This document shows positions 7,135-14,544 of a stretch of DNA of 52,740 bases, one piece after another. The stretch is from Bacteroidales bacterium UBA5326 (GTDB lineage Bacteria; Bacteroidota; Bacteroidia; Bacteroidales; UBA932). Under the pieces are notes generated by a model. It was not told where the DNA came from and did no database searches. It saw only the letters and a list, made by a program, of their open reading frames with translations. Position 1 is the stretch's first letter. Every line of letters starts with the position of its first letter. The position numbers and the translations under genes were made by a program. The DNA is taken from the NCBI GenBank assembly GCA_002408205.1, contig DHQY01000008.1:34756-87495 (forward strand). The letters are read 5' to 3'.

Positions 7135-8156
7135 GATTCTTTATTGATTGTTAAATGCATGCGCTGCAGGTACCAGCTTACGGTTTCTTCCAGACCCCGG
7201 CTAAACACGGTTTGCGGGCTCCATCCTAATTCGTTCCTGAGTTTTGAGGCGTCTATTGAGTAGCGCAGATCATGCCCCGGGCGGTCCGCTACAAAGGTGA
7301 TGAGTGGCAGCGAGGCGCCTGCAGGACGGCCCAATTGACGGTCTGTGATCTCAATGAGGAGTTTTACCAATTCTATGTTTTGCCATTCGTTGTTACCGCC
7401 AATATTATATGTTTCTCCGCTTCGGCCTTTGTGGAATATCAGATCAATGGCCTGCGCATGGTCTCCTACGTAAAGCCAGTCACGAATGTTCTCTCCCCGT
7501 CCGTAAACTGGCAGCGACTTTTGCTGTACTATATTACTGATTATGACAGGAATAAGTTTTTCCGGATACTGACAGGGGCCGTAGTTGTTGGAGCAGTTTG
7601 AGAGCAAAACGGGCATGTCGTAGGTGTGGTGGAAGGCCCGTACAAAGTGGTCTGCCGAGGCTTTTGAGGCCGAATAGGGCGAACGGGGACTGTATGGGGT
7701 AGCTTCGGTAAACGCCCGGTCGTGAAACCCCAGAGCTCCGTAAACTTCGTCTGTGGATATCTGGTAGAAGACGTGCCTGTCTGTGGGTTTCCAGCAGGTC
7801 CTGGCCGTCTGGAGCAGGGTCAGGGTCCCCATGACGTTAGAACGTGCGAATTCAAAGGGATCTGTGATGCTCCGGTCAACGTGACTTTCGGCTGCCAGGT
7901 GGATTACTGCCCCGATACTGTATTGTTCAAAGATCTGCATCATGCGGGCATAATCGCAGACATCGGCCTGAATGAAAACGTAATTCGGAGCCTCTGTAAT
8001 GTCCCTGAGGTTGGCGGGATCTGCGGCATAAGTAAGTTTATCTGCGTTTACAATCCGGTATTGAGGATATTTGGTGACAAAAAGTCTTACTACGTGGGAA
8101 CCAATGAAGCCCGCTCCGCCTGTAATGAGAATGCTTTGTGTAAATTCTTCTTTCAT
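7131..8156 (-). CDS. rfbB: dTDP-glucose 4,6-dehydratase
   Basis: 341 residues of the extended short-chain dehydrogenase family. The NAD-binding motif is GGAGFIGSHVV near the N-terminus, the active-site STDEVYG follows at mid-protein, and the YxxxK pair is in SPYSASKASADH. It converts dTDP-glucose to dTDP-4-keto-6-deoxyglucose. It follows rfbA after 22 bases and overlaps ugd. The usual next enzymes of dTDP-rhamnose synthesis, rfbC and rfbD, are not in this window, so the final deoxysugar is undetermined. Confidence 0.97.
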   Translation of the reverse strand: MKEEFTQSILITGGAGFIGSHVVRLFVTKYPQYRIVNADKLTYAADPANLRDITEAPNYVFIQADVCDYARMMQIFEQYSIGAVIHLAAESHVDRSITDPFEFARSNVMGTLTLLQTARTCWKPTDRHVFYQISTDEVYGALGFHDRAFTEATPYSPRSPYSASKASADHFVRAFHHTYDMPVLLSNCSNNYGPCQYPEKLIPVIISNIVQQKSLPVYGRGENIRDWLYVGDHAQAIDLIFHKGRSGETYNIGGNNEWQNIELVKLLIEITDRQLGRPAGASLPLITFVADRPGHDLRYSIDASKLRNELGWSPQTVFSRGLEETVSWYLQRMHLTINKES

Positions 8157-8178
8157 GTAAATTTAACCTGCGAAAAAG

Positions 8179-9060
8179 TTATTTTTTGCGTTCAATCAGC
8201 CGGAGGATATACTGACCGTAGGGATTATCTTTCATGGGTTCAACCGAGGCACGGAGTTGTTCGGCGGTACGCCATCCGTTGGTAAAGGAAATTTCTTCCA
8301 GACAGGCAATCTTAAGACCCTGCCGCGTTTCTATCACTTCTACAAAGGTGCTTGCTTCTGCCAGAGAGCTGTGAGTCCCGGTGTCCAGCCAGGCAAAGCC
8401 GCGTCCGAGACAGGTAACGTTCAGCCGGTTTTTTTTCAGATAGTATTCGTTAATGCTGGTGATTTCGAGTTCTCCCCGGGCCGAGGGCTTAATGTCTGCA
8501 GCCACATCCACCACGTCGTTGGGATAAAAATAAAGTCCGGTCACGGCATATTCGGAACGCGGATGCAGCGGTTTTTCTTCAATGGAAACGGCCTTCCCCT
8601 CTGTATTGAACGTTACCACTCCGTACCGGGAGGGATCTGAAACCCGGTAGCCAAAGATATGCGCAAAGGATTCTTCCCGGGCCGAGACAACCGCCTGCCT
8701 GAGCCGTTCGGCAAAACCGTTCCCGTAAAAAATGTTATCGCCCAAAGCAAGGGCCACACAATCCCTTCCAATGAACTGACGCCCAATGAGGAACGCCTGT
8801 GCCAGTCCTTCCGGCCGGGGCTGTTCTGCGTACTGAAAACGGACGCCTAAATCTTCCCCGTTGCCCAACAGGTATTGGAACGAGGGCAGGTCCCTTGGAG
8901 TGGAAATGATTAGTATATCACGTATTCCGGCCAGCATGAGGACCGAGATGGGATAATAGACCATGGGTTTGTCGTATACAGGCAACAGTTGTTTGGAGAC
9001 GCCTTTAGTGATGGGGTAAAGCCTGGTGCCAGAACCGCCGGCAAGAATAATTCCTTTCAT
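8179..9060 (-). CDS. rfbA: Glucose-1-phosphate thymidylyltransferase
   Basis: 293 residues, normal length. It makes dTDP-glucose from dTTP and glucose-1-phosphate, the first step of dTDP-deoxysugar synthesis. The nucleotide-binding signature GGSGTRLYPIT is at residues 8-18, followed by SKQLLPVYDKPMVYYP, and EYAVTGLYFYPNDVVD lies at mid-protein. It is the first gene of the polysaccharide operon running to 1137 and is divergent from the ABC transporter gene at 9103, with only 42 bases between the two start codons. Confidence 0.97.
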   Translation of the reverse strand: MKGIILAGGSGTRLYPITKGVSKQLLPVYDKPMVYYPISVLMLAGIRDILIISTPRDLPSFQYLLGNGEDLGVRFQYAEQPRPEGLAQAFLIGRQFIGRDCVALALGDNIFYGNGFAERLRQAVVSAREESFAHIFGYRVSDPSRYGVVTFNTEGKAVSIEEKPLHPRSEYAVTGLYFYPNDVVDVAADIKPSARGELEITSINEYYLKKNRLNVTCLGRGFAWLDTGTHSSLAEASTFVEVIETRQGLKIACLEEISFTNGWRTAEQLRASVEPMKDNPYGQYILRLIERKK

Positions 9061-9064
9061 TCGG

Positions 9065-9096
9065 TAAAGTTAATAATTATCTTCTTATTATATTTG
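9065..9096. promoter_or_regulatory. Divergent rfbA / ABC-transporter -7 elements
   Basis: On the plus strand TATATTTG (9089-9096) lies 6 bases before the ATG at 9103. On the minus strand TAACTTTA (9065-9072, one mismatch) lies 4 bases before the rfbA start. No TTG at the 19-base spacing was found for either. The positions imply very short or absent 5' leaders. Confidence 0.4.
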
Positions 9097-9102
9097 CAGT
9101 GC

Positions 9103-10647
9103 ATGAAATGCTCTATCCTGCGTATACCGCTTCTTTTGCTGGCATGGAATCTTTTGATGATCATGCCTTTACCGGCCCTTACTTCCGACGGACTTTCTGT
9201 GCCGTCCGGACAGGACCCGGTACAGGAAGGTCTTAAGCCTATTGAGGAATTTCTTGGCAATAAGACCGTTGGCGTGATGACCGGATCGCTGGGCGAGATT
9301 CTGTTGACAGAACAATATCCGCAGGTTCCTCTGCAGCGGTACGACGACATTATGGACGCCATTGCCGCCCTGTTGTCCATGAAGCTCGATTACGTGCTTA
9401 CAGCCTACACTACTGCCTTTGTGGCAGTACGCAACAACAGCGGTTTACAGATAGTACCCCGTCACCTGACCAACGAGGGCGCCGGGGTGGCTGTATCTAA
9501 AGAGAATAAGACAGGTTTGTTACGGCAAATAGACTCGGTGCTCACTGTTTTTAAGGCAGATGGCACATTGGAGGAGATTGTGGGGCACTGGATACGGACA
9601 GACGGGACGGATTACGTGGTACCGGATTTTCCACAGGAAAATTTTTCCGGAAATCCCCTGATTGTGGGAACGGCCGCAAACCGCGAACCCATTTGTTTTA
9701 TACGCAACAACAGGATTGCCGGCCTGGACTGGGAACTGATGATGCGTATAGGACAGGCTCTCGGACGGAAGGTCCAATTTGAGGATATGAAATACGCTGC
9801 GCTCATTGCAGCGCTGCAATCGGGGAAGATAGACGCGATTGCCTCGAACATGACCGCCACAGCCGAACGTAAAAAACAGGTGGACTTTTCTCAGGTATAT
9901 TTTATGAATCCGCAGGTACTTGTTGAACGATCACAGGCTAAGACGGTTTCCCGGGATTCGTTCTTTCACAGGCTGGCAGACAGTTTCAGAAACAATGTCC
10001 TTAAAGAGAAACGTTATCTGCTTATTTTGAACGGGCTTAAAGTGACGCTTATTATAGCTCTTTGTTCGGTGGTCCTGGGAACTTTACTGGGTGCCGGCAT
10101 CTGTTTTATGCGAATGTCCCGGCGCCGTTTTTATAGCGGATTTGCCAAAGCTTATATTTTGTTCTTCAGGGCAATACCACAAGTGGTGACGCTCATGATT
10201 ATGTTTTATGTGATCTTTTCTTCTGTAAAAGTGAGCGGAGTGGTGGTTTCCGTTATCACATTTGCGTTGATATTTGCTTCCTATTCTTCTGAACTTTTCC
10301 GTACTTCCTTACAGAGCATTCCCGTTGGACAGAAAGAGGCTGGTTATGCACTGGGATTCAGCAAAGTACAGACATTCTTCAATATTCTTTTGCCCCAGGC
10401 GGCCCGGGTAGCCTTTCCGGTGTATAAAGGCGAGATTATTTCGCTGGTTAAAATGACTGCCATTGTAGGTTACGTGGCGGTACAGGATCTGACTAAGGCC
10501 GGAGATATTATCCGCAGCCGTACCTTCGATGCATTTTTCCCGCTGGTTCTTACGGCAATTATTTATCTGATTATCATATGGTTGCTAACGCAACTTATGG
10601 ATGCTGTGGCGCGGCCTGCGACCGGGACAACTGCCGGTAATAGGTGA
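9103..10647 (+). CDS. Fused amino-acid ABC binding protein/permease
   Basis: 514 residues from the ATG at 9103, which opens a signal peptide; the frame stays open upstream to 8989 but overlaps rfbA. Residues about 45-170 resemble part of a family 3 solute-binding protein, and about 185-290 are a second binding-protein segment (IAGLDWELMMRIGQALG, then DAIASNMTATAERKKQVDFS). From about 297 the protein is a GlnP/HisM-type permease with several membrane segments and an EAA-like loop at 412 (EAGYALGFSKVQTFFNILLP), where the ATPase docks. Such fusions import polar amino acids or similar small solutes. No ATP-binding subunit is encoded in this window. The last 53 bases overlap the convergent gene on the minus strand. 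Confidence 0.85.
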   Translation: MKCSILRIPLLLLAWNLLMIMPLPALTSDGLSVPSGQDPVQEGLKPIEEFLGNKTVGVMTGSLGEILLTEQYPQVPLQRYDDIMDAIAALLSMKLDYVLTAYTTAFVAVRNNSGLQIVPRHLTNEGAGVAVSKENKTGLLRQIDSVLTVFKADGTLEEIVGHWIRTDGTDYVVPDFPQENFSGNPLIVGTAANREPICFIRNNRIAGLDWELMMRIGQALGRKVQFEDMKYAALIAALQSGKIDAIASNMTATAERKKQVDFSQVYFMNPQVLVERSQAKTVSRDSFFHRLADSFRNNVLKEKRYLLILNGLKVTLIIALCSVVLGTLLGAGICFMRMSRRRFYSGFAKAYILFFRAIPQVVTLMIMFYVIFSSVKVSGVVVSVITFALIFASYSSELFRTSLQSIPVGQKEAGYALGFSKVQTFFNILLPQAARVAFPVYKGEIISLVKMTAIVGYVAVQDLTKAGDIIRSRTFDAFFPLVLTAIIYLIIIWLLTQLMDAVARPATGTTAGNR

Positions 10648-11809
10648 ATGTGTGTGAGGGCAGCAAAGAAGGGTGGAGTATGGCTATAAGGTCTGCCAGT
10701 ATGAGGTGCGGACTAATGGCACCCGATTCGTAGTAATCACTGCCGCCTTCCGGAGTGCTGCGAAGGTTGTTGTTCCAGACGTTGCCGTCGCGGAAACAGG
10801 GTACCCGGGCAAAGCGGTTATCGAGGTTTTCAAGCTCGGCAAGTTGCGTGTAGTGATTGGGGTTTAGCCAGACATCGGCTTCCAGCGCATAGAGGTAGGC
10901 CTGTTCGGTGCTGATGGTGGAACTGTTAACTCCCGGGCATGTTCCCAATAAAACGCCTCCGGCATCGCCAATGAAAATGTTCTGATGGCTTTCTGAGCCG
11001 GGCAGGTACCATATATCGTTGAAAGGTGCATTTATCAAAACTTTTTCCTTTTTTTGGCCTGTTGCCAGTGATTTATATTTCAGGTATGCGTCTCTGATCT
11101 CACAAAATTGTTGCCGGGCCTGATCTTCCAGCCCGTAAAAAGCCGCGAAGGCTACAAGGAACTCGGCTTTCCCCAACGGATGTCTCTCGGTATGCTCGGG
11201 GATCTGGATCACATTCAGGCCGAGTTGCTCCATCTTGGTAATATAATCGGCCGTTTTTCCATGGATAGAATAGGCGAAAACCACATCGGGGGCCAGTTTT
11301 AAAAGGGTCTCGTAATTGATGGACGATTCGTACCCGACGTCGGTGCACTGCCGCAGTCGGGGATTGTAAATGTAGCGGGCGCCCGATACACCACAAACGG
11401 AAGCCGATGCGCCAATTGCATGGATGAATGCCAGGTGTGTGGTGGAAAGGCATACGACGCGTTTTACCGTGCCAATTTCGTGGCGGAAAGTTTTATCCGA
11501 TGCGGGGTCGTGCAGGTATAGAACCTTACGGCCGTCTTCCAGAGCCAGATAGAAATTCTGTGCATATTCCGGATTGTAAAGAATAAGGCCCGGAGTCTTG
11601 TGAGGAAATGCAGATTGCACGGGAACGACTTGTACCTGTGCCGCCTGTTGTGCCTGGCTCTGCTTTTGCTCCCGGACCGGCTGTTTAACGCCTCGTCCTT
11701 GTCCGCATCCCAAAAGCGTGCTGCTCAGGGCAAACAACAAAAGCAAAACGAGGCAGCCAGTGTGGCCGCCCCGGGATTTCTTCTGCCAGTGTACGCGTAT
11801 TTGGCTCAT
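10595..11809 (-). CDS. Periplasmic-binding lipoprotein, siderophore/cobalamin type
   Basis: 404 residues. A signal peptide with lipobox LLGC (Cys35) predicts a lipid-anchored protein. From about residue 105 it has the BtuF/FepB-like fold: KRVVCLSTTHLAFIHAIGA, the central YETLLKLAPDVVFAYS, and a C-terminal lobe with DVWLNPNHYTQL. Such proteins bind iron-siderophore, haem or cobalamin complexes for ABC import; the ligand cannot be assigned. No permease or ATPase partner is adjacent. The ATG lies only four bases beyond the 3' end of the upstream tRNA-Thr on the same strand, so the gene has no room for its own leader. Its 3' end overlaps the opposite-strand ABC gene by 53 bases. Confidence 0.82.
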   Translation of the reverse strand: MSQIRVHWQKKSRGGHTGCLVLLLLFALSSTLLGCGQGRGVKQPVREQKQSQAQQAAQVQVVPVQSAFPHKTPGLILYNPEYAQNFYLALEDGRKVLYLHDPASDKTFRHEIGTVKRVVCLSTTHLAFIHAIGASASVCGVSGARYIYNPRLRQCTDVGYESSINYETLLKLAPDVVFAYSIHGKTADYITKMEQLGLNVIQIPEHTERHPLGKAEFLVAFAAFYGLEDQARQQFCEIRDAYLKYKSLATGQKKEKVLINAPFNDIWYLPGSESHQNIFIGDAGGVLLGTCPGVNSSTISTEQAYLYALEADVWLNPNHYTQLAELENLDNRFARVPCFRDGNVWNNNLRSTPEGGSDYYESGAISPHLILADLIAILHPSLLPSHTFTYYRQLSRSQAAPQHP

Positions 11810-11813
11810 TCGG

Positions 11814-11886
11814 AGCCTTCCACGGGACTCGAACCCGCGACCTGCTCATTACGAATGAGCTGCTCTACCGACTGAGCTAAGAAGGC
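11814..11886 (-). tRNA. tRNA-Thr (anticodon CGT)
   Basis: A 73-base cloverleaf: acceptor stem GCCTTCT/GGAAGGC, D-arm GCTC-AGTCGGTA-GAGC, anticodon stem GCTCA/TGAGC with loop TTCGTAA, T-arm GCGGG-TTCGAGT-CCCGT, discriminator T. CCA is not encoded. The anticodon CGT reads ACG (Thr). A TATCTTTG promoter element lies 17 bases upstream (11904-11911). Confidence 0.97.
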
Positions 11887-11902
11887 TTTTATTTATAGGG
11901 TT

Positions 11903-11940
11903 GCAAAGATAGAATAATTTTTTGATCTTGCTATCTTTGC
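11903..11940. promoter_or_regulatory. Mirror-image promoters for tRNA-Thr and the flavoprotein
   Basis: A 10-base inverted repeat, GCAAAGATAG (11903-11912) and CTATCTTTGC (11931-11940), places a TATCTTTG -7 element on each strand. The minus copy faces the tRNA and the plus copy ends 4 bases before the ATG at 11944. The flavoprotein message may therefore be leaderless. No -33 TTG at the expected spacing is seen. Confidence 0.55.
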
Positions 11941-11943
11941 TTT

Positions 11944-13158
11944 ATGATAGATTTAATTGTAATAGGAGCGGGTCCTGCCGGAATGATGGCAGCGGGTACA
12001 GCAGCCGAAAACGGGTATAAGGTATTATTGATAGAAAAGATGGAGCGTGTGGGGAAAAAGCTTGCCATAACCGGCAAAGGCAGGTGCAATATCACAAACC
12101 TGAAAGATTGGGACGAATTCAGTCTGCACGTACACCCCAACCCAAGATATTTAAAACCGGCATTCTATTTTTTCCCAGGCAGTGCTACCGTGGCTTTTTT
12201 TAATGAAATCGGACTGCCTACCGTACTGGAAAGAGGAGACAGGGTGTATCCGCAATCACAGCGGTCCATTGATGTGATTAATGCGCTCCGGATGTGGCTG
12301 GAACGTGTCGGGGTTATGTTGGAACCGCACCAAAAAGCCATCCGGTTTGAAATGAATACCGGGGAAAAGCGTTCAAAGATCGCCGGCCTCGTTGCGGCAA
12401 ACCGGTACGGGAACGAAAAAATGCTGGTGGCACGTCATTACCTGTTAGCTACCGGCGGCATGTCTTATCCGGCCACAGGCTCTACGGGAGACGGATATGC
12501 TTTGGCATTGGGAACAGGACATACGATAGCCCCTGTTTTTCCTTCATTGGTGGCGGCTCTGCCTGTAGATTACGACCGGCAGCTGGAAGGCATTCAGTTG
12601 AAAAATGTGCAGCTTAGTCTGTTTACAGACGGGATTCGCCGGTGTACCGAGGAAGGAGAGGTCTTTTTTACCGATCTCGGGATTGAGGGTCCTGTGGGAC
12701 TCCGCCTGAGCAGGCAGCTGGTGGTGGCCATGGACCAAGGACAGCGTGCCGAACTGCGCCTGAATCTGAAACCGGCACTTACCCGTGAACAACTCTCGGC
12801 CCGTTGGAAAAAAGAAGCCGCTCCCTTGCTGCGCGGTTATATGCCTGCTGCCCTGGTGGAACCGTTTATCCGGTACGTTCGCCGTGCCGGCGTTACTGAA
12901 GTGGAAGCCATGCAGGATTGGCGTTTTGCTGTTGCCTCGTACGGAGACTGGGCCCGGGCTGTGGTAACGGCCGGCGGTGTTCGAATGGCCGAGGTGGACG
13001 CCAGGACCATGCGGTCGAGACTTGTTGATAATTTGTCTTTTGCCGGTGAGGTTTTGGACATAGATGCCGACAGTGGGGGATACAACCTGCAGATAGCCTT
13101 TTCAACGGGCCGCCTGGCCGGAGCAAAGTGGGCAGCTACTGCCCAATATGTTTTTTGA
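11944..13158 (+). CDS. HI0933/YhiN-family FAD-dependent oxidoreductase
   Basis: 404 residues. The N-terminal FAD-binding motif is VIGAGPAGMMAAGTAAENG, followed by the family hallmark GKKLAITGKGRCNITN. A second nucleotide-binding glycine region is LLATGGMSYPATGSTGDGYALA, and the C-terminal GGYNLQIAFSTGRLAG closes the FAD site. Cytoplasmic; the physiological substrate of this family is not established. It is transcribed divergently from tRNA-Thr and overlaps the convergent FAH-like gene by 23 bases. Confidence 0.93.
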   Translation: MIDLIVIGAGPAGMMAAGTAAENGYKVLLIEKMERVGKKLAITGKGRCNITNLKDWDEFSLHVHPNPRYLKPAFYFFPGSATVAFFNEIGLPTVLERGDRVYPQSQRSIDVINALRMWLERVGVMLEPHQKAIRFEMNTGEKRSKIAGLVAANRYGNEKMLVARHYLLATGGMSYPATGSTGDGYALALGTGHTIAPVFPSLVAALPVDYDRQLEGIQLKNVQLSLFTDGIRRCTEEGEVFFTDLGIEGPVGLRLSRQLVVAMDQGQRAELRLNLKPALTREQLSARWKKEAAPLLRGYMPAALVEPFIRYVRRAGVTEVEAMQDWRFAVASYGDWARAVVTAGGVRMAEVDARTMRSRLVDNLSFAGEVLDIDADSGGYNLQIAFSTGRLAGAKWAATAQYVF

Positions 13159-13699
13159 TATAAAAGTCCAGGTGAGGAATGACCTGGATATGCATGCCGT
13201 GCTTGACGGACTGCGGTCTATGAAGTTCCAGGATAATCATATCTCCCATTTTCAGGTACATGAAATGAGACAGTAGGGATATCTTGTAACATATCTCTTC
13301 CTCACTGGGTATTTGATAGGTTACTATCTTGCGTTCGTCTATCTGTAGATCTAAATGAGTGAGTTCTTCTTTTAAAAAGAATTTGCGGGGCATTGGCAAT
13401 GAATAATCAAGCATGGTTCCCGCAGGCCAGAACTTAAAATCAACAAGTGTCTTAAGTCCGTTAATATTAATGCCGGCATTGACATCCTTATAATACCTGG
13501 AAGCATAGACAGGCTTTATGGCTCTGCCCAATCTGTCTATCCTGATTATGTAACACAATGAATATTTTAGTTTGGCGCAGGTCAGTGGCCAGTAGTAATC
13601 GTCGGCAGGTTTGGCCAAGACCGTATCTGGCTTTAAATAAAAGTCTTCCGGGCTAAGTGGATTTGAGATTTGTTTATAAGGAAAGACTATGATTTTCAT
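13136..13699 (-). CDS. Degenerate FAH-family protein
   Basis: 187 residues. Segments such as FYLKPDTVL, IIRIDRLGRAIKPVYASRYY, INING and YLKMGDMI align by eye with the small fumarylacetoacetate-hydrolase-family enzymes (acylpyruvase type) that Bacteroidetes carry. The usual metal-binding pattern DYExELVVRI, however, reads KYSLCYIIRI, so both Glu ligands are gone. The FDGS motif is absent, and the C-terminal GTPAGVG loop is replaced by HRPQSV. It is probably a pseudoenzyme or a diverged binding protein rather than a hydrolase. It follows the exonuclease gene by 4 bases in the dnaN operon. The family assignment is my alignment from memory. Confidence 0.65.
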   Translation of the reverse strand: MKIIVFPYKQISNPLSPEDFYLKPDTVLAKPADDYYWPLTCAKLKYSLCYIIRIDRLGRAIKPVYASRYYKDVNAGININGLKTLVDFKFWPAGTMLDYSLPMPRKFFLKEELTHLDLQIDERKIVTYQIPSEEEICYKISLLSHFMYLKMGDMIILELHRPQSVKHGMHIQVIPHLDFYIKKHIGQ

Positions 13700-13703
13700 A
13701 TCA

Positions 13704-14477
13704 TTATAGCAGGGTCCGCATGCTGAGTCTGATGTCTGTCAGGACTTTTTTTGTGTCGAGGGTGAAATCGCCCTTCATCATCCAGTCATAATAGGATGGT
13801 TCGGCGGTGAGGACTTCGGTGACACGGCGGCCTTTGTGTTTGCCAAAGTTAAAGACGGGTTCGTCTTTGTCATTGAGAATGATCCTTCCGGCGTAATCTA
13901 CAAAGTGGCTTTTGGCAGAGAAATCCGAGAGGAATTGCACTTCGTTTTTAAGATCGTCTGAGTATTTATCCAGCTGTGCTTCCAGGATCTCGTACGTGGC
14001 AATGGTGTCGGCCTCGGCACTGTGTGCATTTACCAGGTCTTTATCGCAATAGAAGCGGTAAGCGGCTTTGAGTGTGCGTTGTTCCATTTTGTGGAAAATG
14101 TTCTGAACGTCTATCATTTTGCGTTTGCGGAAGTCAAAGTCAATTCCGGCCCGGAGAAATTCTTCTGCCAGCATGGGGATGTCAAACCGGGTGGAATTAT
14201 AGCCGGCAAAGTCGCAGCCTTCCATCCAGTTAGCGAGCGATTTTGCTATCTCCTTAAAAGTGGGTTCATTGGCCACATCTTCGTTTGAGATGCCATGGAT
14301 TGCCTGGGCCTCAGGCGAAATGGGGATTGTCGGATTTATCCGGCGGGTTTTCACCTCGTGAGTACCGTTGGGGTTAACTTTAAGGACACAGATTTCTACT
14401 ATGCGGTCGGTGGCAACATTAAGCCCTGTTGTTTCAAGGTCCAGAAACAACAGGGGATTTTTCAGGTTTATTTTCAT
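13704..14477 (-). CDS. DnaQ-type 3'-5' exonuclease
   Basis: 257 residues. The N-terminal 170 residues form a DEDDh exonuclease: FLDLETTGL (Asp13, Glu15), then the second Asp region in YNSTRFDIPML, and the closing His/Asp in NAHSAEADT. The C-terminal 80 residues, including FNFGKHKGRRV, match the tail seen in Bacteroidetes homologues. It could be the proofreading epsilon subunit or a related DNA/RNA exonuclease. Its position immediately after dnaN, with a 62-base gap that holds most of the heptamer repeat, supports a replication role. Confidence 0.92.
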   Translation of the reverse strand: MKINLKNPLLFLDLETTGLNVATDRIVEICVLKVNPNGTHEVKTRRINPTIPISPEAQAIHGISNEDVANEPTFKEIAKSLANWMEGCDFAGYNSTRFDIPMLAEEFLRAGIDFDFRKRKMIDVQNIFHKMEQRTLKAAYRFYCDKDLVNAHSAEADTIATYEILEAQLDKYSDDLKNEVQFLSDFSAKSHFVDYAGRIILNDKDEPVFNFGKHKGRRVTEVLTAEPSYYDWMMKGDFTLDTKKVLTDIRLSMRTLL

Positions 14478-14506
14478 TTAACAAAATGTATGGTGTGTTT
14501 GGAGCT

Positions 14507-14544
14507 ACTTCTCACTTCTCACTTCTCACTTCTCACTTCTCACT
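14507..14544 (-). repeat. Heptamer tandem repeat GTGAGAA
   Basis: Five exact copies (ACTTCTC on the plus strand, GTGAGAA on the minus) plus a partial copy. The array begins at the dnaN stop codon, which it supplies (CAG TGA GAA), and runs into the gap before the exonuclease gene. It is the same family as the GTGAGGA repeat at 1-26. With a 7-base unit, no spacers and no cas genes it is not a CRISPR array. Confidence 0.9.

Noticed and set aside
11814..11886. tRNA-Thr as an attachment site for an integrated element
   Set aside because: No integrase, no direct repeat of the tRNA 3' end and no cargo-like genes are present; flanking genes look like core genome.
14507..14544. Short tandem repeats as a CRISPR array
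   Set aside because: The unit is 7 bases with no spacers and no cas genes nearby; it is a simple tandem repeat.
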